From positions 186,001-250,000 of the forward strand of contig NZ_JARXXP010000005.1 in assembly GCF_029893965.1 (NCBI RefSeq): 64,000 nt of DNA, in the 5' to 3' direction. Source of the stretch: Paenibacillus sp. PastM-3 (GTDB lineage: Bacteria; Bacillota; Bacilli; Paenibacillales; Paenibacillaceae). Each line of letters begins with the position of its first letter. The stretch's first letter is position 1. Positions 1-9,244 of this stretch are shown piece by piece. The position numbers and the translations under genes were made by a program. The notes beneath the pieces were generated by a model. The model was given only the letters and a program-made list of their open reading frames with translations, was not told where the DNA came from and searched no databases.

Positions 1-2
1 GG

Positions 3-1545
3 GAAGGCGCCTGGTTCTGGTGGGCATCGGCCGGGGCTGAGGTCTACAAGCAGCTATGGGATCAGCTCTATACCAGACTCACAGAAACGTATGGCCTGCA
101 CAACCTGATCTGGACCTACAACAGCTATGTATACAGCACTTCTCCGGCATGGTATCCGGGCAAGACCCAGGTCGATCTGGTCGGTTACGATAAATACAAT
201 ACAATCTACAACCGCTATGACGGATTGTCCGGCGTGCCTAATGAGGATGCGATTACTTCGATTTTTTATCAGCTGGTGGACTTAACCGGCGGTACCAAAA
301 TGGTAGCGATGACGGAAAACGACACCATCCCGAGCGTAAAGAACCTGACAGAGGAGAAATCCGGCTGGCTCTACTTCCTGCCTTGGTACGGCGAACATCT
401 TATGAGCTCTGCTTTTAATTATCCGGCGACCCTGACAACGCTCTACCAGAGCAATTATGTCATTACCCTGGATGAGCTGCCTGACCTGAGTGTGAATAAC
501 CCCATTCCAAATGCGTCTATCACACCGGCAAACGTCGAATTTGACAAAAATACGCCTAATCAGAGTGACAAAGCTATAACCGTAATTCCTAACGGCAATA
601 CGCTAACCGCTCTCCGGGCAGGCACTACCGCCTTGACTGCAGCTCTGGATTACACCCTGAACGGAAATACGCTGACTCTGAAAAAAGCGTACCTTGCCCA
701 GCTGCCGGTCGGCGAGCATTCCATCGTGCTGGACTTCAATCAGGGACAAGACCCTGTTATTGAAGGTTAAAATCATTGATACAACACCGGGGCCGGGGCC
801 GGACGCTTCAATTGCGCCGGTAACTTCAGCCTTTGACAAAGCGGCAGCCCTGCAGCAGGACATCTCCGTAGCTCTCTCCTTGAACGGACATCAGCTGACA
901 AGTGTGACCAAAGGAACTGCCGCGCTTGCCTCCGGCCAGGATTATACGGCAACAAGCACTGCTGTTGTTCTGAAAAAATCGTATCTTGCTACTCTGCCGG
1001 TCGGCCAGCATGTGATAACCTTTCATTTTAACGCGGGGAATAATGCCGTTCTTACTGTAAATGTGACGGACAGCAGTGTTACCGTACCGGCAGGAAACCT
1101 GACGATCCAGGCCTTTAACGGCAACACCAGTGCCTCCAGCAGCGGCATATCGCCAAAATTCAAAGTAACCAACAACGGAACCTCGGCGATCCAGCTTAGC
1201 GACGTCAAGCTCCGGTATTACTACACCATCGACGGGGATAAAGCGCAGAGCTTCTGGAGCGACTGGGCCAGTGTCGGAAGCGCAAATGTCACCGCCAATT
1301 TTGCGAAGCTGGAAACCCCGGTAACCGGAGCGGACTATGCGCTGGAGATCGGCTTTACTAGTGCAGCGGGAATCCTTAATCCCGGCCAGAGCGCAGAAAT
1401 CCAGACCCGCTTCTCCAAATCCGACTGGTCCAATTACAATCAGGCTGACGATTACTCCTTCAAGGCCTCCGGCACCCAGTTCGCCAACCATGATAAAGTC
1501 ACCGGTTATGTGAGCGGCCAGCTGGTGTGGGGAATTGAGCCTTAA
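3..1545 (+). pseudogene. GH26 beta-mannanase with X2-X2-CBM3 tail, 5' truncated by window and frameshifted
   Basis: The open frame enters from the left edge in frame 3. It carries the C-terminal part of a GH26 mannanase catalytic domain: GAWFWW-type motif near base 10, nucleophile-type MTEND motif near 307-321, and a typical VITLDELPDL end. An X2 (Ig-like) module follows, and that frame stops at 768-770. The next frame (+1) continues without a gap with KIIDTTPGPGP, a second X2 module (about 790-1075) and a CBM3 cellulose-binding module (about 1100-1542, ending LVWGIEP). The two halves join perfectly if one base is removed around 755-765, so a single-base insertion splits one gene. Family knowledge: secreted hydrolase of plant mannan/cellulose. 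Whether the frameshift is real or a sequencing error cannot be told from one sequence; no homopolymer is present at the site. Confidence 0.85.
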
Positions 1546-1551
1546 GCAGGT

Positions 1552-1595
1552 AAAAAAATGGACCAGGGGATTTCCCCTGGTCCACTCTTCACTTT
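1552..1595. terminator. Bidirectional intrinsic terminator
   Basis: A 12-bp perfect stem (TGGACCAGGGGA pairing with TCCCCTGGTCCA) at 1559-1584 has a 2-nt loop. It is preceded by seven A (a U-run on the minus strand) and followed by a pyrimidine-rich CTCTTCACTTT. It lies between the convergent mannanase and lipoprotein genes and can serve both. Confidence 0.85.
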
Positions 1596-1610
1596 GTACT
1601 TAAAAACGTA

Positions 1611-2678
1611 TTAGTGATTTCCCCTCACAACCTGGATGTTATTAATAAACCCGTCCTCAGGCGTAAATAGTGCAGTAAAAGTATTATTTTGCACATTATA
1701 TTCATGTAAACCACGCTTGTTTTTAACAATCGCTATCGCATATATTTTATTTCCGTCACTTGAGTAATTAGCTTCCCCTCTTTGCAGCCGTGCAGTCCCC
1801 CATTTGGTCTCATTCATTGTTTTCATAGCAATATCATAATCAACAACTGTAGAAGGGTCTTGGCCCTTATTGTACTCCTTGTCACAAAACGCATAAATAT
1901 GCCCATCTGTATTCATTAGCATACGAATCCAGTAATTTTTACTAAATAGCTTAGTTTTCTCTTTCAAGTCATAGTCTGTTTCATAGACCGTATAAGTTGG
2001 CATTTTAAAATTGTTCTGGCCCGCTGGTCCATCCTGATGGGTCTGACTATAATTTCTTTGTTCTAACGAATAGGCAGAGACATAGATTTTCTGCTTCGAA
2101 TGATCCAGGGTTATTGCCTCCACAAGCATATCCTCGTCTCCCCAAAGCGTCATCACATTGGTATTAAGATCAATAGCTCCTAATCGGATAGCCTGCTCTC
2201 CTTTCACATTAGCCACAAAGAACAGCTGGTTTCCCGAAGGGATAATGTAGTTAACTGCAAATAAGCTTTCCGTTAATTGAATGCTTGTTCCCTCCGCTAA
2301 ATCTCTAACAAATATCTGGTCACCATAGTCTTTTTCAGTATCTACCCTTTGGGTGTAATACACTCTTTCATTAGACTTATCATAAAAGCCCAACGGATAT
2401 TGAGCTGTGTAGTCAAATTCAAATACCTTTTTCATTACTTTAGTATCCGGTTCATAGCTTAAAATTTGAGTCTTGATGGCTCCGTTATCATCTGTTGTGG
2501 CGTACTGTGAATATGACATTGTTATGTAATCTGCTATACGGGGCGCTGTTGTTGATTCAACCAGTGGGCTGAGACCCGGTGTGCTTGTAACTGTTACTGA
2601 AGCTTCCTTGGACTCGCAAGAAATTAGTATCATTGATATCCATATAAAACAAAATAAAAGCTTTACTCCTTTTTTCAA
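1611..2678 (-). CDS. Secreted lipoprotein of unknown function, beta-propeller-like
   Basis: About 355 residues. A TTG start at 2678 is preferred over an ATG at 2696. The sequence AAGGAGGA sits between them at good spacing to the TTG, and the product then begins MKKGVKLLF, a standard lipoprotein signal with lipobox LISC. After a Ser/Thr/Pro-rich linker, the mature part has recurring short motifs of the type YDLKEKTKLFS, DLNTNVMTLWG and NVQNNTFTALFTPEDG, spaced 40-50 residues apart. This is how WD/TolB-like propeller blades look, but I cannot assign a family. It is probably anchored outside the membrane. It ends just before the bidirectional terminator shared with the mannanase gene. Confidence 0.75.
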   Translation of the reverse strand: MKKGVKLLFCFIWISMILISCESKEASVTVTSTPGLSPLVESTTAPRIADYITMSYSQYATTDDNGAIKTQILSYEPDTKVMKKVFEFDYTAQYPLGFYDKSNERVYYTQRVDTEKDYGDQIFVRDLAEGTSIQLTESLFAVNYIIPSGNQLFFVANVKGEQAIRLGAIDLNTNVMTLWGDEDMLVEAITLDHSKQKIYVSAYSLEQRNYSQTHQDGPAGQNNFKMPTYTVYETDYDLKEKTKLFSKNYWIRMLMNTDGHIYAFCDKEYNKGQDPSTVVDYDIAMKTMNETKWGTARLQRGEANYSSDGNKIYAIAIVKNKRGLHEYNVQNNTFTALFTPEDGFINNIQVVRGNH

Positions 2679-2755
2679 ATTGTCTTCCTCCTTCATATCC
2701 GTTTCTATAATTAACTATGCCTATGGGATAAAACCATAGGCATAGGCCAGACATT

Positions 2756-3640
2756 TTAAAACTGATAATAATATCTACCTGAAAATGATAGGGTATCACT
2801 GTAAGTATAACCAAACTGAACATTATTCCAGCCCCAGAAATAGTTATCAAGTACAGCATCAGGAAGTGAGCCTATATCGTTTTTATATACCGTTTTAACA
2901 ATATTAGTATCTAGTGCTCTAGCAGTGATTGGGGTTCCATGGACAGCATTATCAATCTGCCTTTTGGTTGCTACATCTCCTGCTCCCAATACTTTGTTAC
3001 TTGATCCCACTGTTCCAGATCCCCCTACACCAGCACGAAAAACAGTAAATCTTCCTTCGCCCGTTACTGCACCTGCTGAAATAATTACTTTTTGTCCTGA
3101 ACCGTATGTGTATGTCCCGGCTGGCAATCGTCCTGGATAAGGAACTGTCGACGTTGGGATGTCAGCTGCTACAATAGCTTGTTTCGAACCAATATTCTCA
3201 TCTTGATAAATACGGTTGATATGTCCATCAGATCCATAAATAACTACAGTTCCAGGGGATGGTTCAGGAAGATCATACCCTAGGTCAGTCACTGGCAGAT
3301 TCTTAACAGATTCCGCCACTGTTTTGAAAAACTCATCTTCAGCTGCTCTTCCTTCAATATCAGGAACTTCTGCTTGTAAAAGATTCGGCTTACTTTTATT
3401 AGTAGCATGATCTACTGCACTTGTATCATATGTTATAGTAGGCTCTTGCTCGACATCATAGGTCAATATTGCTCCAGGTTCTAAAGAAGTTGGTATTTGA
3501 AATTTTATTGTCTCCAAATCAATTTTTGGCACACCTGAGGTAGAAATTCCAGTGGCATTCACCGTTACAACATTAGATGATAGTAAAATGAACGCTGATA
3601 GGCCCACAGTAATGCACTTCATACTTTTTCCTGCTTTCAT
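2756..3640 (-). CDS. Secreted protein of unknown function
   Basis: About 294 residues. The start at 3640 is set by GGAGGA at 3647-3652; upstream in-frame codons lack a ribosome site. A signal peptide is evident (MKAGKSMKC, then a hydrophobic stretch ILLSSNVVTVNA), with likely cleavage after NA. The mature part has an acidic/Ser/Thr-rich region, a Gly-rich stretch (RAGVGGSGTVGSSNKV) and an aromatic C-terminus ending GRYYYQF. That short aromatic tail recalls the ends of lactococcin-972-like exported peptides, but the protein is much longer and the resemblance is weak. No domain recognised. The 55-bp gap to the downstream lipoprotein gene would allow co-transcription. Confidence 0.65.
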   Translation of the reverse strand: MKAGKSMKCITVGLSAFILLSSNVVTVNATGISTSGVPKIDLETIKFQIPTSLEPGAILTYDVEQEPTITYDTSAVDHATNKSKPNLLQAEVPDIEGRAAEDEFFKTVAESVKNLPVTDLGYDLPEPSPGTVVIYGSDGHINRIYQDENIGSKQAIVAADIPTSTVPYPGRLPAGTYTYGSGQKVIISAGAVTGEGRFTVFRAGVGGSGTVGSSNKVLGAGDVATKRQIDNAVHGTPITARALDTNIVKTVYKNDIGSLPDAVLDNYFWGWNNVQFGYTYSDTLSFSGRYYYQF

Positions 3641-4014
3641 TCTAATCTCCTCCTTGGTATTGGTAATTAACCAACCGCAAATAGTAATACATACGTTCAA
3701 CTCTAACATCTGCTATGACGAATGATGTATAAACACCCCCTTCAATGTCCAATATTGGTATTATATAGTATTTTGATGTAAAAAAATGTTGCAAATATAT
3801 TACTTTTTCCCATAATATTAATTTATTAGATTTTTTTTTTTACAAATAATAAAAATAGTATTAATACCTCGCCATATTTACTATGCTTCTTTAAGTGACA
3901 TATGATAAATATTTTTGATGCAAGTACATTTTTATGACCATCCCTAATCTCTTATTTATCCAATTTTGCTATCTCAACCATACGCTTCCCCGTGTCTTAT
4001 AGGCATATGCTTAC
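3641..4014. other. AT-rich intergenic region
   Basis: No gene is seen. It holds the ribosome site and presumably the promoter of the leftward secreted-protein gene, plus long A/T runs (an 11-T run near 3830-3841). Base composition is far more AT-rich than in the flanking sugar-transport genes. Confidence 0.5.
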
Positions 4015-4046
4015 AAAAAAGCCCCCGCCAAAATCAGCAGAAGCTT
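4015..4046 (-). terminator. Intrinsic terminator of the Ugp-like operon
   Basis: In minus-strand RNA, AAGCUUCUGC pairs with GCGGGGGCUU (10 bp with G-U wobbles, 4037-4046 with 4019-4028) around an 8-nt loop and is followed by six U. It lies 38 bp past the solute-binding protein stop codon. Confidence 0.8.
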
Positions 4047-4083
4047 TCCCCTCTTATTATTCATCTTGTAAACCCTACACAGC

Positions 4084-5394
4084 CTACCGGTTCAAAATCA
4101 CATTCACTTCCTCAGCCAGCTTATCCAGGCTCTCCTGAATGTTCAGGTTCTCCAGCCAGATCTCGTTGATCCGGCCGCCCATCAGGTCCTCGATCTCGTG
4201 GTATGCACCGGTCATTGGACGCATTTGGCTGAATTCGAGCTGGTCGGAAGCTACCTGGTAGCCGGGGAATGCCGCGATTGTTTCTTTCATCAGGTCCGTG
4301 TCCAGTGAAGACAGGCGGGTCGGCAGGTAGCCGGTATTGGCAGAAGCGTAAGCAGCCTGCTCTGTATCGGACAGCCATTTCATGAATTCGAAGGCAGCCG
4401 CTTTTTCCTGATCCGATCCGGTATTAGCCAGGTACGTATTGGAGCCGCCCACCGGCACGCCCCGTGTTCCATCTTCTCCTGTAGGAATCATCGACACACC
4501 CAGCTCAATTCCGCTCTGCTGCGCCATCCCCGCAAACGTTTTGTAGCCGCCGATACTGGCGAAGATCAGCGCAGTACTTGGCTTGGCAATCGCGGCATAA
4601 AAGGCATCCGAGTCAGTTACGCCCAGCACCTTGACCAGTCCTTTGGACTCCAGATCCTCAATGAAGGTAATCAGTTTAACCGCACCCTCGCTGTTGATAT
4701 TCGATTCTGTTTCTTCTTTATTAACAACCGTAGTATCGGAGTAGGAATGCAGCAGCGCCTCCATTACCCAAAAATCATAGTTGAACAGGTACATCGGCGG
4801 TTCGCCGGTAGCATCATGTGCTGCCTGCAGATATGCTTCCAGCTCGGCAAAGGTAGCAGGGCCGTTCGCATCCAAGCCCGCTTTTGCCGCCAGCGTCTTG
4901 TTCACATACATCACCGGCACACTTCTCATATGCGGAAAAGCGTACAGGTCCTCACCGACGTACAGGTTACCGAGATCCCCGATCTGAAAATCTGACCGGT
5001 CAAAATCCGTAGCCTTAATATAAGGCTCCAGGTTCACAATAATATCATTGTCGGCAAAACCCTTGGTCATCGCCACTTCGTCCACAAACACATTCGGCAG
5101 CGTACCGGCGATGGCTGCGGCATTCACCTTCTGCTGCATTTCCCAATAGTCGCCCTGATACTCGGCATTAACGTGGATGTTCAGCTCAGCGCCCTTGGTT
5201 TCATTGAACTGGTCCACCAGCGCCTGGTTCACCTCTTCGACAGCGGAGGTCCAGAATTGCAGCTGGATGGTTTCATCCCCCTTCTCATACGGTGCCGCCG
5301 ACACTTCAGCATCTGTCTGTGCACAACCAGCCAACCCCATTGTTACAGGAACTGTCATCATTAGGGGCAGAACTTTCTTTTTCCACATACTCAT
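4084..5394 (-). CDS. ABC transporter solute-binding lipoprotein (family 1, UgpB-like)
   Basis: 436 residues. Start fixed by GGAGGAG eleven bases upstream. A lipoprotein signal ends in lipobox LAGC, so the protein is tethered outside the membrane. The body has the family 1 sugar/glycerol-phosphate binder layout: LQFWTSA near the N-terminus, a PNVFVDEVA segment, GVPVGGSNTYLANTG, and a helical C-terminus (EIWLENLNIQESLDKLAEEVN). It is the last gene of a leftward operon behind two permeases, an ATPase and two glycerophosphodiesterases. Inference: it captures glycerol-3-phosphate or glycerophosphodiesters, as E. coli UgpB does. A sugar ligand is also possible, since the family cannot be divided by eye. 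Confidence 0.85.
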   Translation of the reverse strand: MSMWKKKVLPLMMTVPVTMGLAGCAQTDAEVSAAPYEKGDETIQLQFWTSAVEEVNQALVDQFNETKGAELNIHVNAEYQGDYWEMQQKVNAAAIAGTLPNVFVDEVAMTKGFADNDIIVNLEPYIKATDFDRSDFQIGDLGNLYVGEDLYAFPHMRSVPVMYVNKTLAAKAGLDANGPATFAELEAYLQAAHDATGEPPMYLFNYDFWVMEALLHSYSDTTVVNKEETESNINSEGAVKLITFIEDLESKGLVKVLGVTDSDAFYAAIAKPSTALIFASIGGYKTFAGMAQQSGIELGVSMIPTGEDGTRGVPVGGSNTYLANTGSDQEKAAAFEFMKWLSDTEQAAYASANTGYLPTRLSSLDTDLMKETIAAFPGYQVASDQLEFSQMRPMTGAYHEIEDLMGGRINEIWLENLNIQESLDKLAEEVNVILNR

Positions 5395-5475
5395 TGTCCA
5401 CTTCTCCTCCTAGAATCTTCTCTAATGTGTACTGCTGAAGCTATGGATCAGCACGGGAGCCTGCGGACGCTGCCG

Positions 5476-6303
5476 CTACTTCACTCCCATGTAAGTAAAC
5501 GCCTTGATAATCTGCTTGCGAGCCACCACAAATACAAGCAGAATCGGCACAATCAGCATCATATTACCGGCCATCACAATCTGCGGGCTTAAGCCCTCAA
5601 TATCCTGCAGCCTCTGAATCCCGAGCGGCAACGTCCGGACAGCATCTGTCGTCGTCCACACCAGCGGAAAAAAGTAACTGTTCCACGTCCCGATAAACGT
5701 CAGCAGCGCAAGCGTGGACAGGGTTGGAATCGCGGCGGGCATCATGATGGTGTAGATGATTTTGAATTCTCCGGCATTATCGAGCCGCGCCGCTTCAAGC
5801 TGGGAGTCAGGAACCTGCATGAACGTCTGCCGCAGCATGAAGATAGCCGTACCGCTGGCGATAAAAGGGACAATCAGCGACACATAAGTATTCAGCAGCC
5901 CGGACTTCGCAAACATAACGAAGATTGGCAGAAAGATCAGCTGTCCGGGGATCATCATCGTCGCCAGCACAGTGCCGAACAGCCCATTTTTCCCCTTAAA
6001 ATCATATCTCGCAAACGCATAAGCCGCCGGAACAACCACCAGCACCTGACCAATCAGCGTTCCCAGCGTAATAATCAGGGAGTTCCGCGTATAATGCAGG
6101 AAATCAATCCGGGTAAAAGCATCCTTAAAATTCTGCCACTGTAGCGACTGGACCCAGAATTTCGGCGGCATCGCCAGGACTTCGCCCAGTGTTTTGAAGG
6201 CGGTCAGGATCATCCAGTAGAACGGCGTCAGGAAGATGACGATCAGCAGCACCGAGATGAGAGTTCGCAGCACTAGCCCGGGCGCTCTTATCAATGTTTT
6301 CAC
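5476..6303 (-). CDS. ABC transporter permease, MalG/UgpE type
   Basis: 275 residues, GTG start with AAAGGAG upstream. Six hydrophobic segments. The ATPase-contact (EAA) loop reads EAARLDNAGEFKIIYTIMMP, the usual carbohydrate-permease form. C-terminal VVARKQIIKAFTYMGVK is the typical MalG-type ending. It forms the membrane channel with the preceding MalF-type permease, 12 bp upstream, and is powered by the ATPase encoded before that. Confidence 0.9.
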   Translation of the reverse strand: MKTLIRAPGLVLRTLISVLLIVIFLTPFYWMILTAFKTLGEVLAMPPKFWVQSLQWQNFKDAFTRIDFLHYTRNSLIITLGTLIGQVLVVVPAAYAFARYDFKGKNGLFGTVLATMMIPGQLIFLPIFVMFAKSGLLNTYVSLIVPFIASGTAIFMLRQTFMQVPDSQLEAARLDNAGEFKIIYTIMMPAAIPTLSTLALLTFIGTWNSYFFPLVWTTTDAVRTLPLGIQRLQDIEGLSPQIVMAGNMMLIVPILLVFVVARKQIIKAFTYMGVK

Positions 6304-6315
6304 AAGTCTGCTCCT

Positions 6316-7194
6316 TTACCGGTAATGGACCCGTCTGTTCAGGGCCTTGAAGTAGAAAATCGTAATCAGCCCCACAATCGCCATCAGCACCACCGCCATC
6401 GCCGCCGCATAACCGACCCGGTAGTACTCAAAGCTCTGCTTGTAGATACTGAAGATCAGCGTGTTCGTAGCATTTGCCGGTCCTCCCTGGGTCATGATGT
6501 TAATCGTCTCGAATACCTGGAAGGAGCCGATGATGTTCATCAGGATCAGAAAGAACAGGGTCGGGGAGATCATTTTGAGCGTGATCTGGAAAAAGACCGA
6601 CTGCTTCGATGCATTATCCAGTGCCGCAGCCTCATACAGATGAGCGGGGATTGAGCCGAGAGCCGAGGTGATAATCAGCGCATTGAAGCCGACCGACTTC
6701 CAGACCGACACGAGCACCAGTGAAAATAACGCCACCTGCTTATCCGTCAGCCAGCCCACCGGCCCGGCCCCGATCAGAGAGAGCAGATAGTTGAACAGCC
6801 CGGTATCGGTATTCATCAGCCACATCCAGATCAGCGAGACTGAGATTAGGGAGATGATGTTCGGCGTGAAGCTCAGCGTCTGGATGAAGCGGTTGATGAA
6901 GGTGTTTTTCTGCAAAAAGAGGGCTAACAGCATCGCCAGCACCATCACCAGCGTCACATCCATCACCATATAGAGCAGCGTGTTACTCAGGGTACCGAGA
7001 AAATCGCGGCCCTTGAACAGCTCGATATAATTATCCAGTCCGGCGAACTTCATCGGCCCGCGCATGTTCCAGGTGAAGAAGCTCAGGTATACGTTATAAA
7101 GAATCGGATAGATGTAAAAAATCGTCAGAATCAGCACCGCCGGCGCAACCAGCAGATAAGGCAGCAGCCTCATGCTTTTGCTACGGCTCTTCAT
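6316..7194 (-). CDS. ABC transporter permease, MalF/UgpA type
   Basis: 292 residues with six membrane segments and the EAA loop (YEAAALDNASKQSVFFQITL). Its start codon overlaps the stop of the upstream ATPase gene by 4 bases, so translation is coupled. The pair of permeases plus a single ATPase and a lipoprotein binder is a complete CUT1-type importer. Confidence 0.9.
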   Translation of the reverse strand: MKSRSKSMRLLPYLLVAPAVLILTIFYIYPILYNVYLSFFTWNMRGPMKFAGLDNYIELFKGRDFLGTLSNTLLYMVMDVTLVMVLAMLLALFLQKNTFINRFIQTLSFTPNIISLISVSLIWMWLMNTDTGLFNYLLSLIGAGPVGWLTDKQVALFSLVLVSVWKSVGFNALIITSALGSIPAHLYEAAALDNASKQSVFFQITLKMISPTLFFLILMNIIGSFQVFETINIMTQGGPANATNTLIFSIYKQSFEYYRVGYAAAMAVVLMAIVGLITIFYFKALNRRVHYR

Positions 7195-8279
7195 GCTGTG
7201 CTCCCGATGGACGATACAGTCACGCCTGCTCTGCTGCCGTCTGCCGGAATCCGCTGCTCCTGTGCGTCGAAAAAGAATAAATGCTCCTTGTTTACATACA
7301 GCTTAACCGGCTCCAGGCTGCGCTCGGGACTATCGAAGCATTTGACGGCTACGTTCTGCCCGCTTGAAAGCACCGCTTTGTAAATCACTTCTGAGCCAAG
7401 CAGCTCGCGGCTGCTGAGGATGGCATCCAGCTCAAGCATCTGCTCACCCGCAAGTCCCGGCTCGGGCACAAATTTTGCTTTTTCCGGCCGGAATCCGAAG
7501 AATTTCGCCCCGTTCGGTGCTTCGCTAAGGCTGCCGCCTGACCGGGCAAGCTCCAGAATGTTCATCGGCGGCGTGCCGATAAAATGGCTGGTGAACATAT
7601 TGCGCGGCTCATTGTAGATCCCGTGCGGCGAATCCTCCTGCATAATCCGCCCGCCGTCCATCAGCACAATCTGTGTGCCCATGCTCATTGCTTCCACCTG
7701 ATCATGCGTAACATAGATGAAGGTCGCGCCCAACTTCATATGCAGCTCAATCAGCTCGATGCGCATCTGCTGGCGGAGCTTGGCATCGAGGTTCGACAAC
7801 GGCTCATCCATGAGGAAGACCGCCGGTTTCTTGACCATCGCCCGGGCCAGCGCGACCCGCTGCCGCTCCCCGCCGGAGAGAAACTCCGGCTTTTTGTGCA
7901 GATGCTTCGTTAAGCCCACTGTCTCGGCAATTTCAGTGATCAGGCGCTTCCGCTCGGCTTTGGGTACCTTGTTATTTTTCAGTCCGTATTCGATGTTCTT
8001 CTCCACCGTCATTGTGGGATACAGCGCATAATTCTGAAAGACCATCGCCAGATTCCGTTTGCCCGGCTCCACCTGATTCATGCTCTTGCCGCCGATGGAG
8101 ATCAGGCCGCCCGTCTGCTCCTCCAGCCCGGCAATCATCCGCAGCGTCGTCGATTTACCGCAGCCTGACGGCCCGACCAGCACGGTGAAGCTTCCGCTCT
8201 CAATCGTCAGATTGAGTCCTTCTATGATGCTTTTATCGCCGTAGGCTTTGCTTACGTTCTCCAGTACAATGCTGCTCAT
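7191..8279 (-). CDS. ugpC: ABC transporter ATPase, UgpC/MsmK type
   Basis: 362 residues. Walker A GPSGCGKST (36-44), Q-loop VFQNYALYP, signature LSGGERQ (134-140), Walker B VFLMDEP (154-160) and switch-His segment YVTHDQVEAM. The C-terminal third (from about 240) is the TOBE/OB domain of MalK-class ATPases, with the FGFRPEKA motif. The symbol is by analogy with the Ugp system; MsmK-type multi-sugar ATPases have the same architecture. It lies downstream of two GDPD genes and overlaps the next permease gene. Confidence 0.88.
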   Translation of the reverse strand: MSSIVLENVSKAYGDKSIIEGLNLTIESGSFTVLVGPSGCGKSTTLRMIAGLEEQTGGLISIGGKSMNQVEPGKRNLAMVFQNYALYPTMTVEKNIEYGLKNNKVPKAERKRLITEIAETVGLTKHLHKKPEFLSGGERQRVALARAMVKKPAVFLMDEPLSNLDAKLRQQMRIELIELHMKLGATFIYVTHDQVEAMSMGTQIVLMDGGRIMQEDSPHGIYNEPRNMFTSHFIGTPPMNILELARSGGSLSEAPNGAKFFGFRPEKAKFVPEPGLAGEQMLELDAILSSRELLGSEVIYKAVLSSGQNVAVKCFDSPERSLEPVKLYVNKEHLFFFDAQEQRIPADGSRAGVTVSSIGSTA

Positions 8280-8496
8280 GTTTTCCTCCTTTGGCGGGGT
8301 TAGTATGCATTATTAACATTTGGGCTTCGCCGTGACTCCAGAGAATGTTTGGACTTCCGGCTGCTGCCCTTCTGCAGATTTCTTGGATTGTACCGCTGTT
8401 CGCGGTTGAAATCCGCAGACAAAGGCGGACGCTCCGCTCCTCCAGTTCCAAAATTCCCCTCCGCCACTTTCCCTTATTGTTAGAATTCAGTCCAAA
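8280..8496. repeat. Intergenic segment dense in inverted repeats
   Basis: 217 bp between the second GDPD gene and the ATPase gene, with no coding potential. It contains several short palindromes, for example GCGGTTGAAATCCGC near 8401-8415 and GCGGACGCTCCGC near 8426-8438. Only one copy is present in the window, so calling it a dispersed element is inference from its palindromic, non-coding character. Confidence 0.4.
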
Positions 8497-9240
8497 CTAT
8501 ACCGTCACCGTCTGCAGCGCTGCCACACCCACATCCGGCCGGTTGGTCATAATCCGTGTCACGCCAAGCTGCTGCAGCCGCAGGATCTCCGCTTCATCAT
8601 CCACCGTCCACGGATTCACCTCATACCTGTTGTTCTTGGCTATTTCCATGAACGCTGCGTCCACGCCAAGATAATACGGATGCAGCACATCTGCCCGGCA
8701 GCTGGCCGCATATTGATCCAGCCGGTAATAGCTTTCCATAAAAGCAATCGCTGTCCGCAGCTCCGGATATTCGCGCTTCAGCCAGGCCATTGCGTTATGG
8801 TTAATCGAAGAGATTAGCGTCTGCTCCTGATAGCCGCTGGCTTTTACCAGCTCTGCCGTGCGGACATTCACTTCTCCGTAAGGGTTCGCGTAATCCTTTG
8901 TCTCAATGTTGATGTACAGCTGATGCTCCTTGGCGAACTGCATGACTTCCTTAAGCTCGGGAATCCGGCTGCCCTCGGTGCTGTACTCACCGTGGAAGGT
9001 GTAAGAGAAATCGTATTGCCGCAGCTCCGCCAGCGTCATGTCGTTGACCCGACCTTTGCCGTCCGAGGTACGGTCGATCGTGTGGTCATGAATGACAGCC
9101 AGCTTGCCGTCCCGGGTCAATTGCACATCCAGTTCAATCCCTTGTGCCCCCATACGGCGGGCCAGTTCAAAGGAAGCCATCGTGTTCTCCGGGGCATAGG
9201 CGCTTGCTCCGCGGTGGGCCAAAATGGTTGTCTTGTTCAT
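8497..9240 (-). CDS. Glycerophosphodiester phosphodiesterase (second of a tandem pair)
   Basis: 247 residues, cytoplasmic (no signal). GDPD motifs: HRGASAYAPENT (9-20), metal ligands E37 and D39 in ELDVQ, catalytic HDHTIDRT (H51). C-terminal motifs NPWTVDD and MTNRPDVG are also as expected. The enzyme hydrolyses glycerophosphodiesters to glycerol-3-phosphate and an alcohol. It is a close paralogue of the gene immediately upstream (4-bp gap), and the two look like a tandem duplication. Position ahead of an ABC importer parallels ugpQ in the E. coli ugp operon. Confidence 0.92.
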   Translation of the reverse strand: MNKTTILAHRGASAYAPENTMASFELARRMGAQGIELDVQLTRDGKLAVIHDHTIDRTSDGKGRVNDMTLAELRQYDFSYTFHGEYSTEGSRIPELKEVMQFAKEHQLYINIETKDYANPYGEVNVRTAELVKASGYQEQTLISSINHNAMAWLKREYPELRTAIAFMESYYRLDQYAASCRADVLHPYYLGVDAAFMEIAKNNRYEVNPWTVDDEAEILRLQQLGVTRIMTNRPDVGVAALQTVTV

Positions 9241-9244
9241 CCTG

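Noticed and set aside
603..1491. Long open frames antisense to the X2/CBM3 region
   Set aside because: They mirror a clearly recognisable coding strand, have no ribosome sites and no recognisable motifs.
2756..2830. Lactococcin-972-like bacteriocin
   Set aside because: Only the short aromatic C-terminus is reminiscent; length and the rest do not fit, and no immunity/ABC genes are nearby.
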